A DNA stretch of 64,000 bases from Alteromonas sp. KC3 (GCF_016756315.1 NZ_AP024235.1:3658001-3722000); one strand, 5' to 3'. Numbered from the stretch's first letter, positions 36,292 to 45,315 are shown. The notes: generated from the sequence alone by a model not told the origin. A program made the numbers and translations.

Positions 36292-36683
36292 TAGAATTCA
36301 TCCGCTGCTAGATCTGGACTTCGACTGTCCACATTTGCATTTGCTACTGCATCGAGCACTAACATGATTGCTTGTTGCACTTTCTCATCCAGTGGCACTT
36401 GCCTTCTTCCCATGTAGGTCTGATACACCACTTTGTTATCATAAATAACAGAAAGTAGCGTGCCCGCCTGAGGTACAATAATTTCTTTTACAATGAGATT
36501 TTTGCCTGAGCTATCAGGTACTTCTCGCCAGTACTGGCTTATTTTTGAAGCGAACTCATGGCCCTGACGACTGATACTGTTATCAAGGAGTAATCCACCG
36601 AGTCTTATTTCTTCGGCGTGAGAGATAGTTAAAAAAGCGCACGCCACCACAACGTACGCAAAACAAAAAGAGAGAAGTTTCAT
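36291..36683 (-). CDS. csgE: Curli assembly chaperone CsgE
   Basis: A protein of 130 residues with a signal peptide. The mature protein has GLLLDNSISRQGHEFASKISQYW and LIVKEIIVPQAGTLLSVIYD with YMGRRQVPL, the CsgE pattern. CsgE caps the periplasmic side of the CsgG pore and guides subunits to it. It follows csgA by 39 bp, with an intercistronic hairpin between. Confidence 0.93.
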   Translation of the reverse strand: MKLLSFCFAYVVVACAFLTISHAEEIRLGGLLLDNSISRQGHEFASKISQYWREVPDSSGKNLIVKEIIVPQAGTLLSVIYDNKVVYQTYMGRRQVPLDEKVQQAIMLVLDAVANANVDSRSPDLAADEF

Positions 36684-36694
36684 AACTGTGTTAA

Positions 36695-36714
36695 AGGCCG
36701 AGAGAACTCGGCCT
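36695..36714 (-). terminator. Intercistronic hairpin between csgA and csgE (possible attenuator)
   Basis: A perfect 8-bp stem, AGGCCGAG / CTCGGCCT, with a four-base loop sits in the 39-bp gap after the csgA stop. On the minus strand it is followed only by TTTAAC, a weak U-tract. This fits partial termination or 3'-end protection that would give more csgBA than csgEFG transcript. Confidence 0.5.
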
Positions 36715-36722
36715 GCTTCTTG

Positions 36723-38171
36723 TTACATCTGAACAACAGTTGCAACGTTGTAATCACCCACTTGAGTTACGCTGATAGTACCACCACTACCGGTCATGCT
36801 GCCCGTAACCAAGTTGTCGTTACCCATTTGCGTTACCTCAAATGTATTAGCATCTCCACTAATAGCAAACTGGCCACCGGCATCATTCGTCACCCAGTTA
36901 CCCACACCTTCTTGCATAACACTAATCGTGTTATCACTGCCGTTAACGAGTAAATCAAGTAAGTTCAGCTCACCACTTTGTTCTACTGTAATGGCGTTGT
37001 AGTTTGTCGGTACTGCACTCGCTAACTCTACAGATGCGGTATTTTCAATGCCGTCTTGCGCCATTTCAATAATGTTGCCATCTGCATAATAGTTAGTTTC
37101 ACCGATACCGGCTTGCGCTAAGGCTAAGTTAGCTTCACCACTTTGCTCAATTTCTACAGTATTAAAGAAGCCGTTAAAATTGACCGTGCTTATTTCGTTG
37201 CCGCTGCCTACTTGTGTTAAATCAAATTCGTTGAATAAACCAATAACACCCGCATAAGCTGTGTTTTCATTACCCGCTTGATTAATCTCGAAGGTATTTA
37301 GAATACCGTCAATCGTTTCAACCGTTGCCAGGTTCACATCACCAATCTGGTCGATATTAACTTCGTTGCTAGAACCTTCAAAAACACCTGTGGCAATTTC
37401 ATTGCCATCACCATCTTGTTCAAATTCAATCGTATTACCATCACCTACAACGCTCCACTCAATTGCATTTCGATCACCATCTTGATCAATCACAATTTCG
37501 TTTTCAGAGCCCACTACTGCGGTCAGGTTAGATACGTTGTAATAGCCGTCTTGGACAACTTCAATCACGTTGGCATCGCCGCTAAGATCACGTACATAAG
37601 ACTCGTGCCAATCGCCTTCTTGTTCAACAAAGAGCGTATTGTCATTACCAGACACAGTGTTATTTGCCCAATGACCCCCGTCACCTTGCACAATCGACAT
37701 GGTATTACCGCTACCAGTAATACTGTTAATTGAACGATTGAAGATAAAGCCGATTGGTCCACCATCACCCAGTTGTGTTAGCGACACCGCGTTATCATCA
37801 CCCTCTATCGCAAATTCAGCTGTACTTTGGATACTGTCCTGCTCAGCTTCAACAAGGTTACCATTACCAGAAATGCTGGTTAGGAACGTATTACCCGTTT
37901 GCATTTGAGAGGCCATCACTTCATTGGCATCTCCTACAACTTCAACATCAATAACATTCAGGTCACCTTCTTGGCTAAGTACAGACTCGTTACCAATTTC
38001 ATTACCTTCTGGCGCAGTTTGGGTTAGCGTGATGCTGTTGCCCTCTGCCGCAGCAAGAAAATCTGCCGCTGCGCTAAATTCTACATTTTTGCTGTCAGGT
38101 ACTTCCTGCGCAGATGCCCATCCTGTTGCTGCAACAAGTAATAATGCACTGGCGATTTTTGTTCTTTTCAT
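36723..38171 (-). CDS. csgA: Very large CsgA-type major curlin with about 18 repeats
   Basis: A protein of 482 residues with a signal peptide. The mature part consists of curlin-type repeats of about 22-25 residues built on N-x5-Q-x-G-x-x-N. About 18 units are recognisable, for example VIEVVQDGYYN, EIVIDQDGDRN, TIEFEQDGDGN, EVNIDQIGDVN, FDLTQVGSGN, TVEIEQSGEAN and TISVTQVGDYN. E. coli CsgA has 151 residues and five repeats. The sequence is strongly acidic, with few Lys or Arg. It should form the amyloid fibre exported through CsgG. It lies 23 bp after csgB. The repeats make the reverse strand open over long stretches, which should not be read as genes. Confidence 0.9.
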   Translation of the reverse strand: MKRTKIASALLLVAATGWASAQEVPDSKNVEFSAAADFLAAAEGNSITLTQTAPEGNEIGNESVLSQEGDLNVIDVEVVGDANEVMASQMQTGNTFLTSISGNGNLVEAEQDSIQSTAEFAIEGDDNAVSLTQLGDGGPIGFIFNRSINSITGSGNTMSIVQGDGGHWANNTVSGNDNTLFVEQEGDWHESYVRDLSGDANVIEVVQDGYYNVSNLTAVVGSENEIVIDQDGDRNAIEWSVVGDGNTIEFEQDGDGNEIATGVFEGSSNEVNIDQIGDVNLATVETIDGILNTFEINQAGNENTAYAGVIGLFNEFDLTQVGSGNEISTVNFNGFFNTVEIEQSGEANLALAQAGIGETNYYADGNIIEMAQDGIENTASVELASAVPTNYNAITVEQSGELNLLDLLVNGSDNTISVMQEGVGNWVTNDAGGQFAISGDANTFEVTQMGNDNLVTGSMTGSGGTISVTQVGDYNVATVVQM

Positions 38172-38194
38172 TTTGTCTCCCTATGGTAATCACA

Positions 38195-38698
38195 TCATTG
38201 TTGATATTGTGTGATGTTGATCACCATCTCGTTCCCTATTTGATAAACAGTAAAGGCCTGCTCACCTAATTGATTAACATTGGCAACGTTGTCAAAACCG
38301 TCTTGAACAATTTCAAAGTAGTTGTTGTCGTTTTGTTGCAATAAATTCACAACATTTCCTTCACCAAGCTGTGTGATGATGGCTTCGTTGTTATTGCCGT
38401 CTTGTACTACATTTGAAAGGTTTGACGCGTTACCGCTTTGAATGATGTTAGTTATGTTATTTAACCCAAACTGACTGACAGAGATGAGGACCGTTTCATT
38501 GTCTACCGTGATCGCTTGGGTATTCAGACTCATTGAAAGAGAAGATTCCACCATGTCTGCATTTGTTGATAGGTCGGAAGACTCCGCTCGAACTGACAGA
38601 GGAAGCATAACGCCAAGTAGAAGCCCAAACATCGCGAGTCTTTTTACTTGCAAAGAAAACGGTGCTTGGCACTCTAGGTCTGCGAACTTCTTATCCAT
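38195..38698 (-). CDS. csgB: CsgB-like minor curlin / nucleator
   Basis: A protein of 167 residues. A hydrophobic signal runs from about residue 20 to 36 (LAMFGLLLGVMLPLSVRA), preceded by an unusually long, charged N-region; a start at the ATG before FGLLLG is possible. About four to five curlin repeats follow: ISVSQFGLNNITNI, NIIQSGNASNLSN, NVVQDGNNNEA, IITQLGEGNV and EIVQDGFDN. It is the first gene of csgBAEFG, as CsgB is in E. coli, where it anchors the fibre to the cell and seeds CsgA. Confidence 0.85.
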   Translation of the reverse strand: MDKKFADLECQAPFSLQVKRLAMFGLLLGVMLPLSVRAESSDLSTNADMVESSLSMSLNTQAITVDNETVLISVSQFGLNNITNIIQSGNASNLSNVVQDGNNNEAIITQLGEGNVVNLLQQNDNNYFEIVQDGFDNVANVNQLGEQAFTVYQIGNEMVINITQYQQ

Positions 38699-38923
38699 GT
38701 GAACAATGACTTCCTGAGAAACAACAAATGTGACCCTTCTATATCACTCTGTAATTGTTTCAGAATCCATCACCTTTAAGTTGTATTTATGACGAACTTA
38801 ATACTACTTGACTACGAAAAATCAGCAGCTTAACGACTTTTTGTCGCACCTTAGTGCTAGTTTTGCACAGAAAGTAATCACGTAATTTGGTTTGGTAAGA
38901 CCACACAGTGAGAACAAAACGCT
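38699..38923. promoter_or_regulatory. Upstream region of the csgBAEFG operon
   Basis: Noncoding AT-rich sequence that must hold the curli operon promoter. AGGAAG lies 12 bases before the csgB ATG. No distinct operator was recognised. It borders the palindromic element at 38924. Confidence 0.4.
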
Positions 38924-39192
38924 CTAGAGCGTGTTGACCTTTGCTGTACGTTTTTGCAGCAAAGTGTTTAGCATTTAGACAAGGAAGTGCACACGTCGTG
39001 TAGCCATCTACATAAGTGTGCGCAGACGCAGTATAAATGCTAAACAATTGCTGCCTGAAAGGTTCATCCAAGCGAGCCTCATGCGGCTTTACTCGTCGCT
39101 AATTTGGAATAACCAAACCACGCAACTCGTTCATTGCCTGATACTCGCTTGGAATGAACAAAAAGTGTACTGCAAAGGTCAACACGCTCTAG
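38924..39192. repeat. 269-bp nested palindromic element with 26-bp terminal inverted repeats
   Basis: The ends at 38924-38949 and 39167-39192 are inverted copies matching at 25 of 26 bases. Inside are two further hairpin systems. The first has arms 38965-38977 and 39034-39046 (13 of 13), with inner arms GTGCACAC and GTGTGCGC. The second has arms 39062-39076 and 39144-39159 (15 bases, one bulge), with a terminal TTTGG-AATAA-CCAAA. A small hairpin, TTTGCTG / CAGCAAA, lies at 38940-38963. No transposase and no evident target-site duplication. It fits a MITE-like or structured intergenic repeat. Confidence 0.7.
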
Positions 39193-39368
39193 TAAATTAG
39201 TACTAATTTCTATGGCAAATACGCTTTTTCCTCATCGAATAGTTGTATTTTGAGTTTAATTACTGGCGATGATTAAAATTTCGGTTATAAGTTTTAACCG
39301 TTAGTTATATCAGACCGAATGAGAGGATTTCGTAATTGTACGCATTGTCCTAATTATGGAATCTAAAA
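39193..39368 (+). promoter_or_regulatory. Upstream region of the subtilase gene
   Basis: 176 bp of AT-rich noncoding sequence between the palindromic element and the protease ATG. It should hold the protease promoter; no certain -10/-35 pair is claimed. Confidence 0.35.
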
Positions 39369-41888
39369 ATGAAAACAAAGCCTTTTAAAACGGGTCTTTC
39401 AGCATTATCTGTAGCTTTACTTCCACTTTTTGCTGCAGGCCATGCGCATGCTTCAAAAGCCGAAATATTTGATGACAGCGTTATTGTTGTTTACAAAGAA
39501 AATGTCAGCAAAACCGACAAGATGCGCGCGCGTTCATCAGTAGGTGCACGTATTAGCGACGCAAATCGCGACGAAATTGATGATCGCTTTTCAAACCTGC
39601 TAAATGGCCGAATTGCAAAATTACAGCTACGCGGCAAATCGGTAAAAGAAGCCATTGAGATCCTGAGCAAAAACCCTGCTGTCAAAATTGCAGAGCCAAA
39701 CTATTTATACCGAAAAGCACTTATTCCGAACGATCCCTCTTTGGGCGATCTCTGGGGATTGAATAACACTGGACAAGCTGGCGGGACGAACGATATAGAT
39801 ATTGATGCGCCAGAAGCATGGGATATCACAACCGGTGATCGCGACGTTGTTATCGGTGTTATCGATACGGGCGTTGACTACAACCACGAAGACCTTGCTG
39901 ACAATGCATGGGTTAACCCTGGTGAAATAGCAGGTAACGGTGTTGATGATGATGGTAACGGCTACATTGACGATGTGTATGGGATAGATGCGTTCAACGT
40001 CGACACCGATCCGATGGATGACGACTCTCATGGTACCCATGTAGCAGGAACCATCGGTGCTGTTGGCGATAACGGCATTGGCGTCGTGGGCGTTAACCAT
40101 CAAGTGTCTATTGCAGCATGTAAATTCTTAGGCCCTGACGGTGGCTCTACTGCTGGCGCAATTGAGTGTATCGACTACTTCACGGACCTAAAGGTTAACC
40201 GCGGAATCAATATTAAAGCGACCAATAATAGTTGGGGTGGTGGTGGCTACAGTGAAGCCTTAGAAACCGCTATTGAAGAAGCGGGTCAAGCGGGCATTCT
40301 ATTCGTTGCTGCTGCAGGTAACTCTGGCTCTAACAACGACAATGTTGATAATTATCCTTCAAACTACCAGACCTCAACAAACAGTGTTCTGGCAGTGGCT
40401 AGTATTAACCGTAACGACGGCGATAGCGGTTATTCGTATGGCGTTGAAACCGTTGATTTGGCTGCGCCCGGCACAGCTATATTATCGACCGTCCCAGGTA
40501 ACGGATATGCTGCTTATTCAGGCACATCAATGGCAACACCCCACGTGGCAGGCGCAGCAGCACTCGTTTGGTCTCTCAACCCTGAGCTAACACCTTCAGA
40601 AATGAAAGAACTACTTATGCTGACTGGCGAAACCAGTTTGTGGGCAGATGGGCGCACGGCATCAGGCAATCGCTTAAATGTACTTAATGCGCTTGAAGAA
40701 GCTGACCCAACGCCTGGTTTCAAGTTAGGTATTACACCAGGCTCAGCTGAAATTATTGCCGGTGAAACCGCCACGTTTGATATTGAGGTGGGTGCGATTG
40801 CAGGCTACGACCAAGCCGTTACTCTATCGCTATCAGAACCAAGCGCTATTGCAACGCTAAGTGCTAGCAGCGCAATGCCTGGTGACACAGTTACACTTAC
40901 GGTTACTACAACAGAAGATACAGCGTGGGGACAGTACAGCTTTACCATTAACGGGGTGAGTGGCGACATCGAAAAATCGAAAACAGCCAACCTTTACGTT
41001 TACCCGGTAGGACTGAACGACTTCCCTTACAGCTATTCAGGCGAGGCAGTCCCAACATTGCCTAACGAAGATGATCCAGATGATGTGGGTGTAGATCTTG
41101 TTATTAATGTACCAGACGATATCACTGTATTTGGCATGCAAGCTTCAGTAGATATCACGCACACCTACAGCGGCGACTTAGTGTTGTCACTTACATCGCC
41201 TCAAGGCACAACGACAGTTCTTCGCCAGAATCAAGGTGGTGGCACTGATGACATTGTTGAAAGTTACAATACCGACGCATTCAATGGTGAAGTTGCAACG
41301 GGAGATTGGACACTCAATGTATTAGACACCTTCAACGGTGACAACGGAACCGTAAACACGTGGAGCATTGTGGTAACGGGTATTGGTGAAGTTGGTCCAA
41401 CACCTCCAAATTCAGCATTCACATTCGACGCTTCGGGACTGTCTGTAGACTTTACCAACGACAGTAGTGATGTAAATGACGATATTGTGAGTTACAGCTG
41501 GGACTTTGGCGATGGAGCAATGTCATCAGATGAAAACCCCACTCACGTTTATGCAGCGACTGGGGCCTATGACGTAACACTCACTGTCACAGATGCCGAG
41601 GGTCAAACAGGTGTTTCTACTCAAACTGTCTCGGTTTCCAATAGCAATATCGTGACCGAGATCGATCGCGCTATGCTATCTCGTTTTGGTTCGCTACGTG
41701 TTGACCTTTCGTATAGCGGCTCTACCGCTGACACCGTTATGATTTATCGCAATGGTGAATTACTGGAAGAGGTAAGCAACACAGGTCGCTATCGCGATAG
41801 AAGCCGTGGCGTTAATCCTGGTAGCTTCACCTATATGGTGTGTGATGAGACATCAGCGTGCTCTGCGCCTGTAACGGTTAATCTTTAA
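39369..41888 (+). CDS. Secreted subtilisin-like S8 protease with inhibitor I9, P-domain and PKD domain
   Basis: A protein of 839 residues. It has a signal peptide ending GHAHA, then an I9-type propeptide (about 35-110, VIVVYKENVSK to KIAEPNYLYR). The S8 catalytic domain has Asp in GVIDTGVDYNHEDL (about 166), His in DDDSHGTHVAGTIG (about 221), Asn in AAAGNSGSNND, and Ser in SGTSMATPHVAG (about 386). Next are a linker with a beta-sandwich, a proprotein-convertase P-domain (about 560-675, THTYSGDLVLSLTSPQGT) and a PKD domain (about 680-765, YSWDFGDGAMSSDENPTHVY). The C-terminus is a further small beta domain with two Cys. It would degrade extracellular protein. It is followed by a strong terminator. 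Confidence 0.93.
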   Translation: MKTKPFKTGLSALSVALLPLFAAGHAHASKAEIFDDSVIVVYKENVSKTDKMRARSSVGARISDANRDEIDDRFSNLLNGRIAKLQLRGKSVKEAIEILSKNPAVKIAEPNYLYRKALIPNDPSLGDLWGLNNTGQAGGTNDIDIDAPEAWDITTGDRDVVIGVIDTGVDYNHEDLADNAWVNPGEIAGNGVDDDGNGYIDDVYGIDAFNVDTDPMDDDSHGTHVAGTIGAVGDNGIGVVGVNHQVSIAACKFLGPDGGSTAGAIECIDYFTDLKVNRGINIKATNNSWGGGGYSEALETAIEEAGQAGILFVAAAGNSGSNNDNVDNYPSNYQTSTNSVLAVASINRNDGDSGYSYGVETVDLAAPGTAILSTVPGNGYAAYSGTSMATPHVAGAAALVWSLNPELTPSEMKELLMLTGETSLWADGRTASGNRLNVLNALEEADPTPGFKLGITPGSAEIIAGETATFDIEVGAIAGYDQAVTLSLSEPSAIATLSASSAMPGDTVTLTVTTTEDTAWGQYSFTINGVSGDIEKSKTANLYVYPVGLNDFPYSYSGEAVPTLPNEDDPDDVGVDLVINVPDDITVFGMQASVDITHTYSGDLVLSLTSPQGTTTVLRQNQGGGTDDIVESYNTDAFNGEVATGDWTLNVLDTFNGDNGTVNTWSIVVTGIGEVGPTPPNSAFTFDASGLSVDFTNDSSDVNDDIVSYSWDFGDGAMSSDENPTHVYAATGAYDVTLTVTDAEGQTGVSTQTVSVSNSNIVTEIDRAMLSRFGSLRVDLSYSGSTADTVMIYRNGELLEEVSNTGRYRDRSRGVNPGSFTYMVCDETSACSAPVTVNL

Positions 41889-41932
41889 TCGTGTGAGTGC
41901 TGTGAATTTACACAGCGCAAGTTGAAGTAAAT

Positions 41933-41961
41933 ACTGGCCCATGGAAGGGCCGGTTTTTTTT
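41933..41961 (+). terminator. Rho-independent terminator of the subtilase gene
   Basis: ACTGGCCC and GGGCCGGT pair, with one G-T wobble, around a short loop and run into eight T residues, 45 bp after the stop codon. Confidence 0.85.
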
Positions 41962-42053
41962 GACTATAACTTCGTCATCTAAGCCTTTGGCTTATTCCAC
42001 ATTAACTATTTTAGTCATACACTTACAAGAATATTGGGGCCGTGTGTAAGTAT

Positions 42054-42704
42054 ATGGAAATTGTATTAATTGACGATCATGAAGTAGTAAGAGATGGTAT
42101 TGCCGCACTTATTGAGCAAGAATATGGGTGGCATGTTAAACACTCCGTCAGTACCCTTTCCGCTCTGCCCTCTCACACTAGTCTCGATGATGTCGATGTT
42201 GTGGTATTAGACATTTCGCTTGCTAATGAGTCTGGTTTCGATGTGCTAACCACAATTAAATCGCAAGCTCCCCATGTAAAGTGCCTGATGTTAAGTATGT
42301 ACGATCACGTGGCATACATAACTAAAGCATTAGAGCTTGGTGCCGATGGATATGTGACAAAAACAGCGGCAACGAAAGAACTAATGGATGCACTTGAAGC
42401 GCTAGAGCGAGATGAAAACTACTTAAGTTCAGATATCAGTAGTAAGCTGGCATTTGGAGAAAAGCGCGTTATTGCTCAGCTCACAGAACGAGAAAAAGAA
42501 GTTTTCTTATTACTGGCGAAGGGACTACAACCAAAGCAAATTGCTTATCGCATAGATACAGCTCCCAAAACAGTGATGGTCCACAGAACGAATATCTACC
42601 GAAAACTTAATACCACCTCACAGTTTGGATTGTTAAAGATTGCGCTGGAAACCGGCATGTTGGACTTGGCAGACTTCATTAATGAAGATGCAATATCACA
42701 GTAA
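42054..42704 (+). CDS. NarL/FixJ-family response regulator
   Basis: The ATG at 42054 starts MEIVLIDDHEVVRDGIAAL, the standard receiver N-terminus. A GTG four codons upstream, closer to a GGGG run, is an alternative start. The product is 216 residues. The receiver domain has acidic pocket DDH, the phospho-acceptor Asp in VVVLDISLANESGFDVL, and Lys in GYVTKTAA. The C-terminal LuxR helix-turn-helix is LTEREKEVFLLLAKGLQPKQIA and KTVMVHRTNIYRKL. It is followed after 45 bp by the MASE1 histidine kinase, which is its likely partner. Confidence 0.9.
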   Translation: MEIVLIDDHEVVRDGIAALIEQEYGWHVKHSVSTLSALPSHTSLDDVDVVVLDISLANESGFDVLTTIKSQAPHVKCLMLSMYDHVAYITKALELGADGYVTKTAATKELMDALEALERDENYLSSDISSKLAFGEKRVIAQLTEREKEVFLLLAKGLQPKQIAYRIDTAPKTVMVHRTNIYRKLNTTSQFGLLKIALETGMLDLADFINEDAISQ

Positions 42705-42749
42705 ACACTGTGATATTTGACTTATTAACAACACACTTCCACTGTTTAA

Positions 42750-44381
42750 ATGGAACTCTCTGACAACTCCCATACTATTTCGACACAACCCACTATGTCT
42801 TCCGTTTTTTCACCACACTATCTTCTTTACGGCTTGCTCTATACGTTTTGTTTTCACGGGGTCTGGCTAATCAGCAGCCATTTCGAAACCGTTACCAGTA
42901 TCGTAAGTTGGTACTTACCTGCAGGTGTTAGGTTAGGCGCATTTTTACTGCTGCCAATCCGAAGCTGGCCTGCCCTGTTACTTTGCGAGAAACTTACTCA
43001 TCTACTTTTATTTTCCCCAGGTGGGCTTTTAGACAATAGCCAATTTATGAGTGGTAGTGTTTATTGGTATTTAGTCCACTTAATGATTACTCCTCTATTG
43101 CTATGCGCTGCGGTTTATACCTTTCGTCGTTTCTATAGCAGCCCCTATCTCGATAATGTATCGAGTACACTTTCTTTACTCAGCTTTTCAATGTTGTTGA
43201 GTATTGCACTGGGGTTTATGTTTTTGGGGCGAAGAGCATTGGAATCCAACATGGATTTAGTATCGTTTTTAGTTACCCTTTTCGAATTCTCATTAGGTGA
43301 CTTCGTAGGAATAATTGTTATTGTTCCTATACTGATAACGCTTTATACCAAACAGTGTTTCAAGCATGGCGGGGGGCAGCTCTATTATATCGTCGCGGGC
43401 TGGTTGCTCGCTTTAAGTGGCAGTGTCTTAGCATTCGATAACGGTATAAACCTAAGCTACCAACTAAAATATATCGCTGTACTTCCGGCTCTTTATCTTG
43501 CCCATCGGTTTGGCATTTATGGAAGCTCTTTGTCTTGTATTCTTATCGGAGTAACCGCATTTTTAGTTTCTTCACAAACAACATTGAATCCGTTAGAGCA
43601 TCAGTTCTATATCATTGCCTTGTGTGTAAGTAGCTTGATCTTAGGAGCGTCGGTAACACAAGCCAAAAGAATGAACACGACCCTTGCACTAACTAACGCG
43701 AAAATTCGCGAAAAAAACGCATTACTTAACAAAGCAATCGATAATACTCGCGCAGTGACCGCAAAGCTCGTAGCGGTGCAAGAAGAAGAGAGAAGAACGC
43801 TTTCACGTGACTTGCATGACGACTTTGGTCATAGAATAGTAGATTTAAAACTTCAACTTTCTCTCAGAAAGAAAGAAGATTTATTAACGGTTCTGTCAGA
43901 GAAAATTGATAGCCTCTACTTTGCTATGAAGAAAAGCTTAGGAAGTCTTCGGCCCAGTGGTATAGATACGCTTTCTATCGAAGCCGTGCTGCAACGTTCT
44001 GAAGTTATATCGTCACTCAATGCATCTAATATTGCCTACACTTTGAACGTATCAGGAACAGCGGTCGCACTAGAGAATGAAAAGAAAATTCACATCTATC
44101 GAATAATTCAAGAAGCGGTGACCAACAGTATCAAACACGCAAACGCCACAAGACTTAATATTGACGTTGTGTATCATCCCACTGTTGCTACGTTTACCAT
44201 CTCGGATAACGGCATGGGTATTCCCGCCTCCTACCTGACAGATAGTATCAAAGACGCACCCGTCGATTTTTCAATGGGTATACTTTCAATGCACGAGCGA
44301 GCGCATTTGATAAATGGTAAGCTCAGCATTTTGAAAAATACGCCTTCTGGCACAGTAGTAAGTATCGCTATTGAAGTGTAA
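42750..44381 (+). CDS. MASE1-domain sensor histidine kinase (NarX/UhpB-like)
   Basis: A protein of 543 residues. The N-terminal 310 residues hold eight or so membrane helices of the MASE1 type, with VSWYLPAGVRLGAFLLLP near helix 2. A coiled coil follows, then a HisKA_3 dimerisation domain with the phospho-acceptor His in EEERRTLSRDLHDDFGHRI (about residue 357). The HATPase domain has EAVTNSIKHANATRLNI (N box) and TISDNGMGIP (G1). This is the kinase class that pairs with NarL-type regulators such as the gene just upstream. The signal is unknown. A later ATG (residue 16) could also be the start. Confidence 0.9.
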   Translation: MELSDNSHTISTQPTMSSVFSPHYLLYGLLYTFCFHGVWLISSHFETVTSIVSWYLPAGVRLGAFLLLPIRSWPALLLCEKLTHLLLFSPGGLLDNSQFMSGSVYWYLVHLMITPLLLCAAVYTFRRFYSSPYLDNVSSTLSLLSFSMLLSIALGFMFLGRRALESNMDLVSFLVTLFEFSLGDFVGIIVIVPILITLYTKQCFKHGGGQLYYIVAGWLLALSGSVLAFDNGINLSYQLKYIAVLPALYLAHRFGIYGSSLSCILIGVTAFLVSSQTTLNPLEHQFYIIALCVSSLILGASVTQAKRMNTTLALTNAKIREKNALLNKAIDNTRAVTAKLVAVQEEERRTLSRDLHDDFGHRIVDLKLQLSLRKKEDLLTVLSEKIDSLYFAMKKSLGSLRPSGIDTLSIEAVLQRSEVISSLNASNIAYTLNVSGTAVALENEKKIHIYRIIQEAVTNSIKHANATRLNIDVVYHPTVATFTISDNGMGIPASYLTDSIKDAPVDFSMGILSMHERAHLINGKLSILKNTPSGTVVSIAIEV

Positions 44382-44446
44382 TTATCCCGCGTTACCCTTT
44401 GTTTTTATGATACATTGCTGACAAGTTTCCCTTTTTGGTACTACAC

Positions 44447-45280
44447 ATGGATTTGCATAAAAACGTACATCACCAGCCACCCTTACTAAAGCGACAATTC
44501 GCTAAACTCATTACCGCCGTATTCGCCTCTATTGCGTTACTTACTGCCTGTATGAGTACTGAGCAGCCACCGCAATATACCTATGAGGCATCAGCAACGG
44601 CTTATGATGACGTAGTTAACGCACAGAAAAGTGCCCTAGAGAATGGAAAGTTACTACTCGTAGTGCTCGGCGCTCAGTGGTGCCATGATAGTACAGGTCT
44701 AGCAAAACGTTTCCAAACTCAAGAAATGCAGCCTATTCTTACATCTCATTACGAAACCATATTTGTAGACGTAGGCTTACTGGAAGACCGAAGAGCAATT
44801 ACTCAACGATTTGACTATCCAACCTATTATGCCACTCCCACGGTAATGATAGTGGACCCTGCTTCAAGTGCATTATTGAATCGCGCTAGCATGGCAATAT
44901 GGGGACGGGCAGACAGTATCGCCCTTGCTGATTATGTAGACTACTTTTCTAAGTTTGCTCAACTTTCTGATAAACAAAAGTTACCCATGATGAATTGGCA
45001 AGCCGACCCGCAAGTTGCTGCGTATGACACTCAACACGCAGCGCGTTTGCAAAAAGCGTACGACTTATTGGGCCCATTATTGCAAAAGGATATTGCTGGA
45101 GAGCCACCTGAAGGTTTTTACGATCTGTGGAAAGAAGTACGAGGTTATAGAAGTGATTTACAGGAAACGATGGTTAAGCGCGCTGAAACTCAACTAGAGC
45201 AGAATGACAATGGGAAAGCTGACGCCCAAGTCGCGCCAGCTTTGCGTCATTATCATCCTTTTTCATGGGAATCAAAGTAG
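44447..45280 (+). CDS. Thioredoxin-fold lipoprotein with a single active-site cysteine
   Basis: The ATG at 44447 is preferred; the frame opens at a TTG 12 bases earlier. The product is 277 residues. It has a long basic N-region, then a signal helix ending LLTAC (lipobox, Cys near residue 36). The thioredoxin-like domain begins about residue 60, with KLLLVVLGAQWCHDSTGLAKRF. The CxxC motif is reduced to one Cys (WCHDS), so a simple disulfide reductase is unlikely. The rest (YYATPTVMIVDPASSALL) keeps the cis-Pro region. It lies 65 bp after the kinase. The function is not known; a periplasmic thiol or metal-binding role is possible. Confidence 0.7.
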   Translation: MDLHKNVHHQPPLLKRQFAKLITAVFASIALLTACMSTEQPPQYTYEASATAYDDVVNAQKSALENGKLLLVVLGAQWCHDSTGLAKRFQTQEMQPILTSHYETIFVDVGLLEDRRAITQRFDYPTYYATPTVMIVDPASSALLNRASMAIWGRADSIALADYVDYFSKFAQLSDKQKLPMMNWQADPQVAAYDTQHAARLQKAYDLLGPLLQKDIAGEPPEGFYDLWKEVRGYRSDLQETMVKRAETQLEQNDNGKADAQVAPALRHYHPFSWESK

Positions 45281-45291
45281 CGACAGAATGT

Positions 45292-45315
45292 GCGTGCTAC
45301 TGTGCAGTAGCACGC
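45292..45315. repeat. Perfect inverted repeat spanning the DEAD-box stop codon
   Basis: GCGTGCTACTG and CAGTAGCACGC are separated by two bases, between convergent genes, with the helicase stop codon in the left arm. It may act as a terminator or RNA-end structure, but no T-run follows. Confidence 0.5.

Noticed and set aside
36720..38214. Several open frames on the plus strand across csgA
   Set aside because: They come from the repetitive, stop-poor codon pattern of the curlin repeats read in reverse. They have no ribosome sites or family resemblance.
38924..39192. Insertion sequence
   Set aside because: Terminal inverted repeats are present, but the 269-bp length, the absence of any transposase frame and the lack of a visible target duplication argue against an autonomous IS.
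38787..39200. Short open frames on both strands inside the palindromic element
   Set aside because: The segment is explained by nested inverted repeats; the frames are mirror products of them and lack start signals.
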